Of a stretch of DNA of 64,000 bases, positions 49,316 to 59,352 are shown one piece after another. This DNA comes from Ceratodon purpureus (Eukaryota; Streptophyta; Bryopsida; Pseudoditrichales; Ditrichaceae), in NCBI GenBank assembly GCA_014871385.1, contig CM026427.1:5464988-5528987 (forward strand), read 5' to 3'. The notes beneath the pieces were generated by a model. The model did not search any database and had not been told where the DNA came from. It saw only the letters and a program-made list of their open reading frames with translations. Numbering within the stretch: the stretch's first letter is position 1; every line of letters starts with the position of its first letter. A program made the translations under genes and the position numbers.

Positions 49316-50529
49316 ATGGCGGAGTTGCGAAGGAGACAGGAATTCGAGGCATCTGATCCCGGTTCGTGGTACGTGGAGAGGAGCCACCTCCCAAGCGACG
49401 TTGTGCACCAGATTGTTACTTGCCTTTCGGCGCGCGACATTTGCTCGCTGCAGAGCTGCTCTCGGTACTGGCGCGCGCTCTGCTCCTCGGACGTCGTGTG
49501 GTTTCATCTCTTCCGCAAGCGCTGGGTGTCCACCGCGACCGCCACGGCGATCTCCTCGTCCCGGCATCTGCGAGGGAAGGAGAGCCCCAAGCGACGCCAC
49601 TGCGATTGCTCGCTTGCCCGCCCTTGCAGCGTGCACAGCTTGTTCAAGCCGCCCGGCGAGGTAGCAGCTCCTGCACTCCCTAAACCCATCACCACATTTT
49701 TAATTCTCGAGAATTCTCAAGGAACTCCTCTGAAGCTCGGCATTCCATTGTTTGTGCACTATTCATCATGAAGATAAAAAAATGCCGAATTAGCATCTCT
49801 TCCTCCCTAGACCAACTCAGTAGGATGGCATAAAGCCAGTTTAGGTCACAGAAAGGGGCATTCCATGGAACCAATCTGTGTGGAGCCTGGTTGCAGGGAT
49901 GGCAAGCAGCGTACCGAAACTCGCACATGGAGATGGGGAGACGAGCGAAGGCTGTGGTGGAGTTGGTGAAAGCCCGGACACGGCACGAATCCGTGGAAGT
50001 GGCGGACTACCAGAACGGGCTCATGTTACTGTCGACCACCGGCCTGGCACTCTACGACGTGCTGATGTTCCTCCTCTCTCCCGTCCACAACGTGCTCATA
50101 AACCTCATCGGATTACACTACTGTCTCTTCCACCTCAACGCTCAGGTACGAAAGCCCACTCCAATTTCCCACTCCTGTATCCTGAACCATCTCCGCTTCC
50201 TCTATGATATTGACATGAGACAATCTATCTGCGCTCGAAAACAGGGGCCAGAATTGAAGGAACTGAAGGCGTTCATTGCGAGAAGCAAAGTAGGAGACCG
50301 GAAGGTGTGTCTGCGGTGGTGGAGCATCGGAGGGTGGGCCAACGGATTTCGCCGCCGTGACGAGATGCATGTGCGCATGGCCTCCATGTCAACACTGGCG
50401 GAGCCCGAGAGCGTTGGCTTGTTCCAGGTGCTGGACAGAGGCACTCTGCACGAAGTGTTGCGCGTCCAGATCTCGGCAGACTTTGAATCCAGCGCGTGGG
50501 TGCAACGTGACATGCACTCGCAACGATAA
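49316..50529 (+). CDS. F-box protein
   Basis: Three exons (49316-49660, 49897-50145, 50245-50529) join in frame to 292 residues. F-box proteins recruit substrates to SCF ubiquitin ligases through SKP1. The F-box is at about residues 24-70 (HLPSDVVHQIVTCLSARDICSLQSCSRYW, then DVVWFHLFRKRW). A short Cys/His-containing stretch follows (RRHCDCSLARPC). The C-terminal part (GWQAAYRNSHMEMG, LINLIGLHYCLFHL, VCLRWWSIGGWANGFRRRDEMH, LHEVLRVQI) has no named repeat such as Kelch or LRR. It resembles a small conserved plant F-box group of about 250-300 residues. Targets are unknown. The region coding the Cys/His stretch is GC-rich. Confidence 0.85.
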
Positions 50530-51656
50530 CACTCCCTCCTTCTCTCAGCTGCCAGCACTGTGAGCACCATCTCCACTTCCTCTTTCACTTCCTGTCTCAA
50601 CTCTGTGATGTCTCACTTGTTAATCTGTTGTGTGATGCTGCATTTGTTCACGGGATTTCCTTGCACTCCTAATTTCCGTAACGGAACTGGTACCCCTTTT
50701 TTGTTTTTGTTATGTTAAGTTAAGTTATGTTATGTTATGTTATGTTTTGATTTGTGTTCTGTTTTGTTTTGATTTTTTTTTGTTGTTTTTTATACACAAA
50801 TGGAAGATTTATTCCACTGCAGAAAGTTTTCTTTTTTTTCACTCTAGATGATCTGTTCAGGAAGCTCTAAGAAAAGCTCTTTCTATGCAACTTGAGTCAG
50901 CTTCTTGGGCAATCAATTCTGAATGCACCAGTGTTCATTTCTTATGTGCAGTTTCATTGTAGTGCTTACAGTAAAGTATATCTAGGAAGTATGGTTATAG
51001 TGTTTTCTGCAATTTGATCTTGCACTTGTTCTCGTTTTGTGTTGTGTTGGTGTTGACCTGACATGATGCTTGGGCTTGCAGGATGCTCCATGTGACTCTT
51101 CCACAGCCTCTGTCCACTTGTACAACGCTTGTACAATAGATATGTAAAATGGTGTTGAAATCAAATTGGTGTTTACTTCACTGATGTATATAGATGCAGT
51201 ATTTGTAAAGTAAGGGCCGATTCAATGCAATTGCTAATATGCTGCAACCCACTTAGTCCAGTACAGTAGTCACCAGAAAATGCGTTGTGAAGGCAATGAG
51301 GTCTGCTTTCATGCTATATGAATTATGCAACAAAATTGTGAAAAAGATACAACCATACAGATTGTTGTGAAATACAGCAGTTTTAGGTCGTCAAATCAAA
51401 GATGATGGATATAATAAAATTGATGAATATTGAGTGGCTCACTCAAGCTTGTATTTTTAGATGCAGTCCAAACTTTGCTGTTCTGAAACATTTTGTAATT
51501 ATTTCCAAAAAAATTGTCCTCAAATTTAACATTGCCCACCTAGAACCTAACTTCAGAATGATGCAACTAAAAAGTTGTCATTATTCTATGTACACACAAA
51601 TCGGAATCAAATACTACACGCAGAATGTTTTTATGATTCCGATCTAAAGACTATAG
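50530..51656. other. F-box 3' flank with a possible retroposon tail
   Basis: A TATGT/TAAGT pentamer run near 50710-50750 is followed by T-rich sequence and then by 'tggaagatttattccactgc'. On the minus strand this resembles the tail region of the retroposons at 10210 and 23670. No gene is seen. Confidence 0.4.
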
Positions 51657-51941
51657 ACTTTTGAGCTGAAAGTCCCAATCAGGGATGAAATTAGAGAGCA
51701 ACAGAACAATTACATCGAATGACAGTCATCCAAAGCAACCGCCGTTGCGGCCCAACCAAACGGCTGTCAGGGCAAGGCCAGGCCCGCCAGGAGGCGAACA
51801 ACGGGGGACAAGAGAAACACACACAACCAAAGAGTCAACCATGAGGCGAACTCTCAAGTCAAACAATCAAACATCGCAACAGGGGGCGGGCGAGGTCCCC
51901 GCCCAAACCCCGAGCAAATGTCAAACTAAAAAAGTTCTAAT

Positions 51942-54900
51942 CTAATCTGGTTCCCTAGGGTGGAAGTGAGGCGAAAGTAGTGTCTCGCTAATCGAAGTTG
52001 ATAGACGGTGAAGCAGAGCCGCGTCTGCTTCTGAGTTACGATCCGCTGGGGGCCGATGACGCGAGGTAGGACTCAAGAAGAGAGTTCTTCGAAGTGGTGG
52101 CCTGTTAATCACTCTCCTGCTAACAGGCTGAGTAGCGGGGATTTGGCTTTGAGCCGGAGGACCTTCGCCAATAGGAGTTGGATCAGGTGCTGCCCCAGTA
52201 CCAACCCCTATGAGAGGGGGTTCAGTTTCTCGTGCGGGGGAGCCTGGGATCCAAAGGTCCCAGGGGTTAGGGGGGGAGGTCGGGTGAGCCTCCTCCGGTC
52301 TCGGGTCATCCCAGTCGCTAGGAAGGGGAGGGAGCGAAGGGCCTCCGCGGCCCTGTTCAGTCCCTGTCCAAAAAAGGGCCTGGTTCTCTAAATCCTGAGG
52401 TGTCTGTAAAGAATCCGGAAGGAAGGGGTCTTCAGGATCCCCAGGTTCTAAGTCCTGACTCCAAATGAATGATGTCTCAGGGCCGTCAAGAGGGAGGGCC
52501 CAGTTGTCTGCCACTACTTGAGTGCCAGCTCCTGGTGTCTGGTTTGTGATTCGGTCTAAAACTGGGCCGTCAAGGAAGGCCCAGTTGTCTTCTTCTAAGT
52601 CTTCGGGGGTTGCTCCTGCTATCGGGGGCTCCGTTAAGGAAAGGACCGGCTGGGAGTTCCTTGGTGACGGAAATGCCGTATCCGGACTCCGAGGAGAAGA
52701 TGGGCCTGCTTGGTCGTTCGGAGAGGAAGGTGGAACTGGTTGGGGAGGGCGGAATCGTTTGTATTTGTTCGCCAAGTCCCTGGTGAGAAATTCGTGGTGA
52801 GGCACCAATTGCCAGTGTCTACCATTGGAATTTTTGCAGAAGATTTCTCCATGGGACCATATTGTCATGAAGTCAGTCTCCTTCTGTTGCTGGTTCCGTG
52901 ATTTTGGATGGGGCCGTTTTTGGGTTAATGCCTGCCAGGCTCCCATACCGGCTTGCACTGTTGACTGCCAGGCTCGGTAGAGTGCATATCCCACCTGGAA
53001 TTCTCCATTCCTCAGGTCGTATGAGCATTTCTGACACCATAAATTCCAAATCACGTTCATCCTGAGTATTTCCCATGGGGTTTCCTTAGGATCCTGGTTG
53101 AAATTTGTCCTTGCTTGTTGTGGGGCTTGTCGCGGTTGCGGGTTGTTCGGGGCTGGAGGTGGTCCTGGGCGCTCATATAACCCTGTTAACGCTTGCCACC
53201 AATCAACTATAGCTGGTGAGTATCCCGCTAATTCTCTGATATGCCGGACTCGCTCCCAAACTCCTGCGACTGCTGGACATGAGAAGAAAGTGTGTTCGGG
53301 GGTCTCCCAGGCTTGTTGATCGCACAGGTTGCAAAGTCCGTTATTTCCTGGACCCAGGCGCATCCTCCAATGTGCTAAGGGTAAGCCCCCTTGGCAAGTG
53401 AGCCAAATCATGGTTGATACCTTACGGGGTATCCACCTATGCCACAGGTTCAAATAGAAATGTTTCCCTTGATACGATGTGTATCCTTTAAACCTCATTA
53501 GCTGAGTAAAAGGGGGCGTGACACTTTGTCTGGTTGTGATCACTTTATACCCCCTCTTCGTTGTATACTCAAAAAAGTGTCCTTGCTTGAGGTGTCCCAA
53601 CGGGCTCCATACCCATTCTTTCAAGTCTAAAGTTAGGTCTTTAATCCGTCCATGACCTACTGCGTATACTTCCGAGTGAGGTAGGAGGTGGGGGACATAT
53701 GGGGGATTAAAACTATGGACTTTGCCTTCTGGATCTTTCATGATAATCCTGGCTCTGGTGAAGTTCCATGTTGGAATCCTTACTGCCCTTGCTCCTGACA
53801 CTCGGGTCAGTTTCTCTGTTTGATCGATCCTTCGGTAGACGTGTGCGTCGAAGACTCCTTCCAGATAGACCTTTTGCAGGTGGAAAAATTCCTCTGGTAG
53901 AGCTCGTTCAGGTTCATCAAAAGTTAGCCAATCTCCCTTTCGGTAGACATAGTCCGTCCGTAAGCTCCATAGGACATTGTCATGAATCTGGTTCAGTATT
54001 TCCGGGAGATTGCGAGTCTGAGTTCGCCTTTGGAGATCCTGGGGGTAAAGCCACTGTTCGTGGGGATAGTCCCAAAGGTGACTTAATCTTGTAATGCCTT
54101 TTTCTGCCCATCGACGGAAGACTCCCGGCCGTTCTTCTCCTATCATCTGTCCTTGTGGTGTCGTGATGCTTGGGTTGAAACAAATGGCTTGTCTATGGGT
54201 TTCTTCCTTGTTTGCTGGGATGTTCTTCCTTGTCCCTGGTCTAACTTCCAACCAAGCTGACCATATTCCATGCCACAGGGGGCTGCCTTGATCCGAGACT
54301 TTCTTCGCCCTCAAGAGCCATTCCGGATCAGCGGGCCATTCACCGTCATTTCTGAGCTTGAGTTGACCTACCCTGTGTTGAAGGAAGACCTTCCATGGTT
54401 CTGGACCCGGTTCGAGTCCTCTGGTAATCATCTTTGCTAGCAAGGCAGACGCCTGTGCATACGGGTCAAAGATTTTTATTCCTCCCTGAGTGGTCGGGAG
54501 GATGGCTGCATCCCAGGCAACTCTGGCTCGAGGATGACCTTCCGAGCTACCGCTCCAGACGAAGTTTCTTACGAGAGTTCGTGCTTTAGCCAGTACGCTC
54601 CTAGACAGATCAGCACAACTTGCTATGTACCAAATGGACGCCAAAACTACTTGATTTGTAACTAAGATCCTGGCTGCCATTGATAAGGGTTTGTGCGCCC
54701 ATTTACTTAGCTTCCCTCTGATCTGGCTGAGGACTTTTGCGTTCTTATCGTGTTGTCCCATCCTGTATCCTAACGGGAATCCCAAGCTGGTTATTGTCTG
54801 ACCTTCTGGAATCCATCTTAACCCTTTGTCTGTTCCCCAGGTCCAAGTTTGTGGATTGATGGACGCCCAGATTGCCGCACTCTTTGGCCAATTTATCTTC

Positions 54901-57158
54901 GACCCTGTACCGCCGCAAAAAGAGTTAAGTACCGCGAAGGCCTTCTCCATGTTCGCATAAGTTCCTTTCAGATACAAATTGGAATCGTCTGCAAAGAGTG
55001 CCTGTCGTAGAGTACTTCCATTTGGCATTTGCAGTCCCTCTACTTCATTATCAGGGTCGTTTAGCATATGAGCTAACACGTCTGCTATGAGGAGATATAG
55101 ATAGGGTGCCATTGGGCACCCTTGTCTAATCCCTCTCTCCATCTCGAATTCTTCGCTGATTTCGCCATTGACCAGGATGGAGGTAGTTGCTCCTTCGTAA
55201 AAGGTGGCCACCCATCGTATCCATTCGTCTGCAAAACCCATCTTTTTCATCGTTGCTTTTAAGAACGTCCAATTAACTTGGTCGTAAGCTTTTTCAAAGT
55301 CGATAGTTAAGATAACCAGGTCTTGTTTCGAGGTTGTAGCCCATTCCATTGCCTCGTAGGCTAAGAATACATTATCCAGAATGTGTCTGTTCTTAACAAA
55401 AGCCGACTGTGATGTGTGAATCCATTCTGGGAGATTGGGCTGCATCCGGTTCGCCATGGTCTTGGCCATTGCTTTGTAAATGCTGGAGAGGACTGAGATC
55501 GGACGGTAATTCGGTAACAGTACTTTCGGTCCCAGCTTGGGGATTAACGATTGAAGACCTGTATTTAAATCTTTGTGGAGCTTCCCTTGTCCGAGTGCCT
55601 CTTCAAATTGAGCCAGGATATCTGGTCCAATTTCTTCCCAGAGATGTTTTAGCACCTCTGTGGGAATCCCATCCAGCCCTGCCGTTTTGTGGAGGGGGAG
55701 ATCCTTAATGGCTAATTCCATCTCCAGTAGAGTAAAGGGCTTGAGTAGCTCCTCATTCTGTCTGGGTGTTACCACTCGTGGGACGCTCTTAAGGCATTTC
55801 GTTCTGGCCCGGATATTAATTTCCGTTAAAGGGTCAAAGCTGTAGAGATTTTTATAGTAGCGATGTGCATAATCTATAATCTCTGCTTGGGTCCGAAGTG
55901 ATCGGCCTCCTTCGAGAAGCTCTTGGATTCTTGTTCGAGGCTTCATGGTCTTATGAAACTGGAAAAATTCTCTCGTACATCGATCCCCCATTTTTGCCCA
56001 AGTCGCCCCAGTTTTATGCTTCTTCTTCTCCATCTTATTCATTCGCACTTCCTCTAATCTCTCCTGGGCCAAGTTCAGAGTCTCCCATGCTTCCAAGTCA
56101 TTCCAGTCTCTTTGGAGTCGTTCCTCAGCTTCTCTTACTTCTGAATACTGGGACTGGTATAGCCTCCGTCCCGCCTTCTTCTCTGCCTTTGTCAGAGTCT
56201 GATTGGTAGTGCGCAGTGCTTGAAAAGCCTGGACTACTTGCTCACTCTTGGATTCACCTACGGTACGTCGTATTGTAGCCTTCCATGCTTCAATCAGAGT
56301 CTCTTTCGACGTTTCCTTGAAGAGGAGCGCCGTGTTAAAATGAATTGGTCCCGGTGGAGATCTCCATTGTTGGAGGTTAACCTGAAGGAATACTCCTGCA
56401 TGGTCAGAGAGATGTGCCATCAGTTGCCAAATCCCCTGTCGACCTCCACAGTCTTGAAGGTTACTGTCTATGTAGAAACGATCTAGACGAGACCAGATAG
56501 GTAGAGGGTTTTGTCGCCACCAGGTGGCCCTCTTATTTCCAACTCTTCGAAACTCGTCCATGTAGTACGAGTCATTAACTCCCATTTTCAACGCAAACGT
56601 ATTCCATGCCGCTTGTTCTCTGTCTCCCATTGCCTTTTCCAAGTAGTTCGGGCTCCTGTCTTCATCGAACTCGGTCATGTTATAATCACCTGCGATTATC
56701 CATTGCGCTTCTAGAAAGTTGTAATGTGTCAGTTTTGCCCAGAGACGTGCTCTCTTAGCGGTCTGATTATGAGCATATATGTTCATCACACCTATTTTCC
56801 TGTCATCTGCTTGGAAGATCACAAACTGGACGCGGCCTTCTACTATTACCGCACTATCCGTAATGAATGGGGCTATCTGCCGCCCTATGAGGATTCCTGT
56901 TCCTGCTTTAAGCCTCCCTCCTTGTGCCGAATAGAGTGCACTGTTCCAAAGACTGGTTCCTCCTCTAAAATCCAGCTGTTTAGTATTCCTCATACAATCT
57001 TCGTAATGGAAATGGTGTTCCTGTAATAGGATGATGGTTGGTTGTGGATTCGCTCTTGCGAGGAAGTCCTTCAGTTCCTTCCGTTTCCTTACCCCGTAGA
57101 TACCCTGCCCTAAGCTACGGATATTCTGCGAAGCGATAATCAGTTGTTGTAAATTCAT
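51942..57158 (-). CDS. LINE ORF2: endonuclease, reverse transcriptase, zinc-binding domain
   Basis: The frame is open from 57494, but the endonuclease domain begins at MNLQQLIIASQNIRSL. ATG 57158 is therefore the likely start, giving 1738 residues. Residues 1 to about 230 are an exonuclease-endonuclease-phosphatase domain with QNIRSL, LLQEHHF, IAGDYNM and SDHAG. The reverse transcriptase lies at about 470-780, with NYRPISVLSS, the Asp block LTIDFEKAYDQVNW, GIRQGCPMAPYLYLL and the catalytic FADD near 720. A zf-RVT region near 1276 has CNLCDQQ and HTFFSC. The last about 270 residues form a Pro- and acid-rich tail with a repeated DNWA-LDGP motif, unusual for plant LINEs. I see no RNase H domain. 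All catalytic blocks look intact. Confidence 0.92.
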   Translation of the reverse strand: MNLQQLIIASQNIRSLGQGIYGVRKRKELKDFLARANPQPTIILLQEHHFHYEDCMRNTKQLDFRGGTSLWNSALYSAQGGRLKAGTGILIGRQIAPFITDSAVIVEGRVQFVIFQADDRKIGVMNIYAHNQTAKRARLWAKLTHYNFLEAQWIIAGDYNMTEFDEDRSPNYLEKAMGDREQAAWNTFALKMGVNDSYYMDEFRRVGNKRATWWRQNPLPIWSRLDRFYIDSNLQDCGGRQGIWQLMAHLSDHAGVFLQVNLQQWRSPPGPIHFNTALLFKETSKETLIEAWKATIRRTVGESKSEQVVQAFQALRTTNQTLTKAEKKAGRRLYQSQYSEVREAEERLQRDWNDLEAWETLNLAQERLEEVRMNKMEKKKHKTGATWAKMGDRCTREFFQFHKTMKPRTRIQELLEGGRSLRTQAEIIDYAHRYYKNLYSFDPLTEINIRARTKCLKSVPRVVTPRQNEELLKPFTLLEMELAIKDLPLHKTAGLDGIPTEVLKHLWEEIGPDILAQFEEALGQGKLHKDLNTGLQSLIPKLGPKVLLPNYRPISVLSSIYKAMAKTMANRMQPNLPEWIHTSQSAFVKNRHILDNVFLAYEAMEWATTSKQDLVILTIDFEKAYDQVNWTFLKATMKKMGFADEWIRWVATFYEGATTSILVNGEISEEFEMERGIRQGCPMAPYLYLLIADVLAHMLNDPDNEVEGLQMPNGSTLRQALFADDSNLYLKGTYANMEKAFAVLNSFCGGTGSKINWPKSAAIWASINPQTWTWGTDKGLRWIPEGQTITSLGFPLGYRMGQHDKNAKVLSQIRGKLSKWAHKPLSMAARILVTNQVVLASIWYIASCADLSRSVLAKARTLVRNFVWSGSSEGHPRARVAWDAAILPTTQGGIKIFDPYAQASALLAKMITRGLEPGPEPWKVFLQHRVGQLKLRNDGEWPADPEWLLRAKKVSDQGSPLWHGIWSAWLEVRPGTRKNIPANKEETHRQAICFNPSITTPQGQMIGEERPGVFRRWAEKGITRLSHLWDYPHEQWLYPQDLQRRTQTRNLPEILNQIHDNVLWSLRTDYVYRKGDWLTFDEPERALPEEFFHLQKVYLEGVFDAHVYRRIDQTEKLTRVSGARAVRIPTWNFTRARIIMKDPEGKVHSFNPPYVPHLLPHSEVYAVGHGRIKDLTLDLKEWVWSPLGHLKQGHFFEYTTKRGYKVITTRQSVTPPFTQLMRFKGYTSYQGKHFYLNLWHRWIPRKVSTMIWLTCQGGLPLAHWRMRLGPGNNGLCNLCDQQAWETPEHTFFSCPAVAGVWERVRHIRELAGYSPAIVDWWQALTGLYERPGPPPAPNNPQPRQAPQQARTNFNQDPKETPWEILRMNVIWNLWCQKCSYDLRNGEFQVGYALYRAWQSTVQAGMGAWQALTQKRPHPKSRNQQQKETDFMTIWSHGEIFCKNSNGRHWQLVPHHEFLTRDLANKYKRFRPPQPVPPSSPNDQAGPSSPRSPDTAFPSPRNSQPVLSLTEPPIAGATPEDLEEDNWAFLDGPVLDRITNQTPGAGTQVVADNWALPLDGPETSFIWSQDLEPGDPEDPFLPDSLQTPQDLENQALFWTGTEQGRGGPSLPPLPSDWDDPRPEEAHPTSPPNPWDLWIPGSPARETEPPLIGVGTGAAPDPTPIGEGPPAQSQIPATQPVSRRVINRPPLRRTLFLSPTSRHRPPADRNSEADAALLHRLSTSISETLLSPHFHPREPD

Positions 57159-57915
57159 TCGGGGGGTTCGGAGGTTGATTCTGAAAACTGGCCTTGGGCC
57201 TTTGTTTTCTTGGTTGCAGGACGATGGGGTGAAGTGTCGCGGCTGTAGATGGAATCTCCAACAACCCGTCGAAGGATCTCCTCCGAGATGCCCTGAATCC
57301 ACAGAAGCCCTCCCATGTGGGAGGCGGATGTGAGATTCTCCGTCACCGTCGGGTCTAGCTTTACCCATGTAAATGCTTCTGGTTTGGCTAGTGGGACATC
57401 CCTCGGCTGGATGGGGATAAAAGCTAGACAAACGCAATGGCTGTATTCGGGGTCCCTGTTGACCCAGGCATACATCCAAATCGCGTTGGTCCATTGCTTC
57501 AGGGGATTAACTCTGTTGTTGGTGTTAACAATCAGGTTCCTGAGAGCCAAAGCTGCCTCGTTAGTCAGGTGGCTAAGAGCCTCCTTCGTATCCCATTCTG
57601 TGCGACCTTCTAAAACTTGCAGTTGCTTAAAAGCAGCTGCCGAATTAGCGGATGAGCCCGGGACCCCTTTACGTTGGAGAAACCAAAAGGTGTTCCCTGT
57701 ATTGGGGGCCTCTTTGGCTATGGAGGTCGTCAGTATTGGGAAGATTCGGCATGTTGTGTATTTTAGGATTTGAGATACGTCGAAACTAGCTGCTGTCCAG
57801 AAGGCCTGAGGGATGTCTGATGTCAGATAACCCCGCCTTGGATTGATCTCTGCTACCGTTGTTTCTGTGACCTCTGTTTGAGGCGGAGGTTTATCCCAGA
57901 AAAACCTCACAATGT
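57155..57915 (-). CDS. LINE ORF1, 5'-truncated
   Basis: About 250 codons of the 3' part of ORF1. The first codon counted as a start is GTG, no ATG precedes it within the element, and the element's 5' boundary lies just upstream. The readable part includes GNTFWFLQRKGVPGSS and NAIWMYAWVNRDPEYSH and ends in a charged tail. No CCHC zinc knuckle remains. In other LINEs ORF1 binds the element RNA. Its TGA (57157-57155) overlaps the ORF2 ATG (57158-57156) as ATGA. Confidence 0.7.
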
Positions 57916-57926
57916 ACTTTTGAGCT

Positions 57927-58134
57927 CCTCACAATGTTTCATACATAATAGAGGATTTGTTTTTCCCATAAGTAGAAATATATAAAATAGTGTGATGTCA
58001 ATGTCACAAAGTTTGAAGGCAAAAGCTTATTCTACATATTTGGATGAAGTGAGAAATAAAGTGGGAAATTTACTTATCTTACTTTTTTAAGAATACTTAT
58101 TTGAATAAAGTTTGAAGAAAAAGAAAAGTCATGA
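57927..58134. other. Spacer between LINE and hAT-like element
   Basis: AT-rich sequence without a gene. At its start, 57927-57936 repeats the sequence found at the inner edge of the LINE 5' end. Confidence 0.5.
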
Positions 58135-58142
58135 CTCGCACG

Positions 58143-59344
58143 CAGTGGTGATTTTTCACAAGGTCCCCAACATGTCCAGGGACATGTTATGAAAAAAAAA
58201 ACATTTCCAGTGGACGGGTTCTTTGAAAATGAACCGGTTTTTGGACGTGTAAAATTCACTTTGGACGGGTTCTAAAAATAATTTTTTTTTTTGACAATTT
58301 TTTCTCAAAAAATAAAAGATGTAAATATCAATTACATCATGTCATATATAGTTATTTGATGTGATTGTGCATTTTTATTTTATTTTTTTGCAATTTATGG
58401 AGTGAAAATTAAAAATTTCAAAATTTTGGGATCATTTTTCAATCAATAAAATCTTAATGAATAAAAACTCCAAAATTCATGAAACTTTAACATGTGACTC
58501 AAGTCAAGATGTACATTCTTCCTATAAATAGAATGTCACATTTTGGCTTTTCACAACAAGTTTTTTTTTTCCATATAAATTTCATTCAAATAATAATGGG
58601 TCTTAAAATAGTCTATTTAAAATGAAATTTCACATGAAGGTAGATTCCCTTATGTACTACAACACGTCCAAATTTCACTTCATAATTTTTATTTCTCAAT
58701 TTATGAGACCAATTTTTAGGGCGTCCCACAACTTTTGTGAGCAACTGTACGTTCATTTCTTCTACACATTACTTGTTTAACACTTGAAAGAAGATAAAAT
58801 AATAAAATGTCACCAAACATACCTCAAAGGCTACAACGTGCTCAAAGAAACCAACTGAAGAAGTCCCCTTGGAGAAATCACCTTGCTCCCAAATCAGCTG
58901 CGCCAGGGCACCCTGCTGCAAGCGTGCTCACGCTTGCTGTTTGCGAGCTTGGGCAGAGCAGCCTGGGCTCTGCAGAGCAGCCTGAGCGGGGCTCAAAGGC
59001 CAGGTCGGGTCGGGCTTTTGGGCCGGTCCAGGCCAAGCCTCTCAGCCAGGCCAAGGCCCAGGTTCAGCGAATGTGTTTGCTGCAGCCTTTGGCTCTGTTT
59101 TTTTATTTTTTGTTGTTATTTTTATTTTTTTGTTTTTATTTTTTTTATAAAAAATTTACAACTACTACGGGACGGGTACTATTTTTTTGAACCGGTTTTG
59201 GGACGGGTTGTTTTTTTTTCAACCTTTCCATGGACGGGTTGGTTTTGAGATTACCGGTTTTGGGACGGGTTTCATTTTTTTTTGCCTTTCAATTCGAGGT
59301 TTTTGGACATGGACAGGTTGGGACTTTGTGAAAAATCAGCCCTG
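58143..59344. mobile_element. Non-autonomous hAT-like DNA transposon, 1202 bp, 8 bp target-site duplication
   Basis: The left end begins CAGTGGTGATTTTTCACA and the right end, on the other strand, begins CAGGGCTGATTTTTCACA; the similarity runs for over 30 bases. CTCGCACG occurs directly outside both ends (58135-58142 and 59345-59352). CAGNGNTG termini with an 8 bp duplication are typical of the hAT superfamily. Subterminal copies of GGACGGGT and AACCGGTTTT occur at both sides, as expected for transposase binding. The inside (about 58810-59095) is GC-rich with repeated GCAGAGCAGCCTG, and no transposase domain or BED finger is seen. A diverged relative of its end is at 11829-11971. Confidence 0.85.
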
Positions 59345-59352
59345 CTCGCACG

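Larger units (their letters stand above)
51668..57915 (-). mobile_element. LINE (L1-like) retrotransposon, 5'-truncated, with 11 bp target-site duplication
   Basis: A 6248 bp insertion is flanked by the direct repeat acttttgagct (51657-51667 and 57916-57926). It holds the 3' part of ORF1, a complete ORF2 and a 3' untranslated region of about 270 bp. The 3' end has no poly-A tail: on the element strand it ends ...gattgggactttc directly before the repeat. The 5' end cuts into ORF1, which has no ATG, so truncation during insertion is likely. It is intergenic, between the F-box gene and LPA1. ORF2 has no stop or frameshift over 1738 codons, which suggests a recent insertion. Confidence 0.9.

Noticed and set aside
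57159..57494. 112-codon N-terminal extension of LINE ORF2
   Set aside because: It overlaps ORF1 in another frame and precedes the endonuclease domain, which starts cleanly at ATG 57158.
58807..59248. Open frames inside the hAT-like element
   Set aside because: They are translations of GC-rich repeats and T-runs with no transposase motif.
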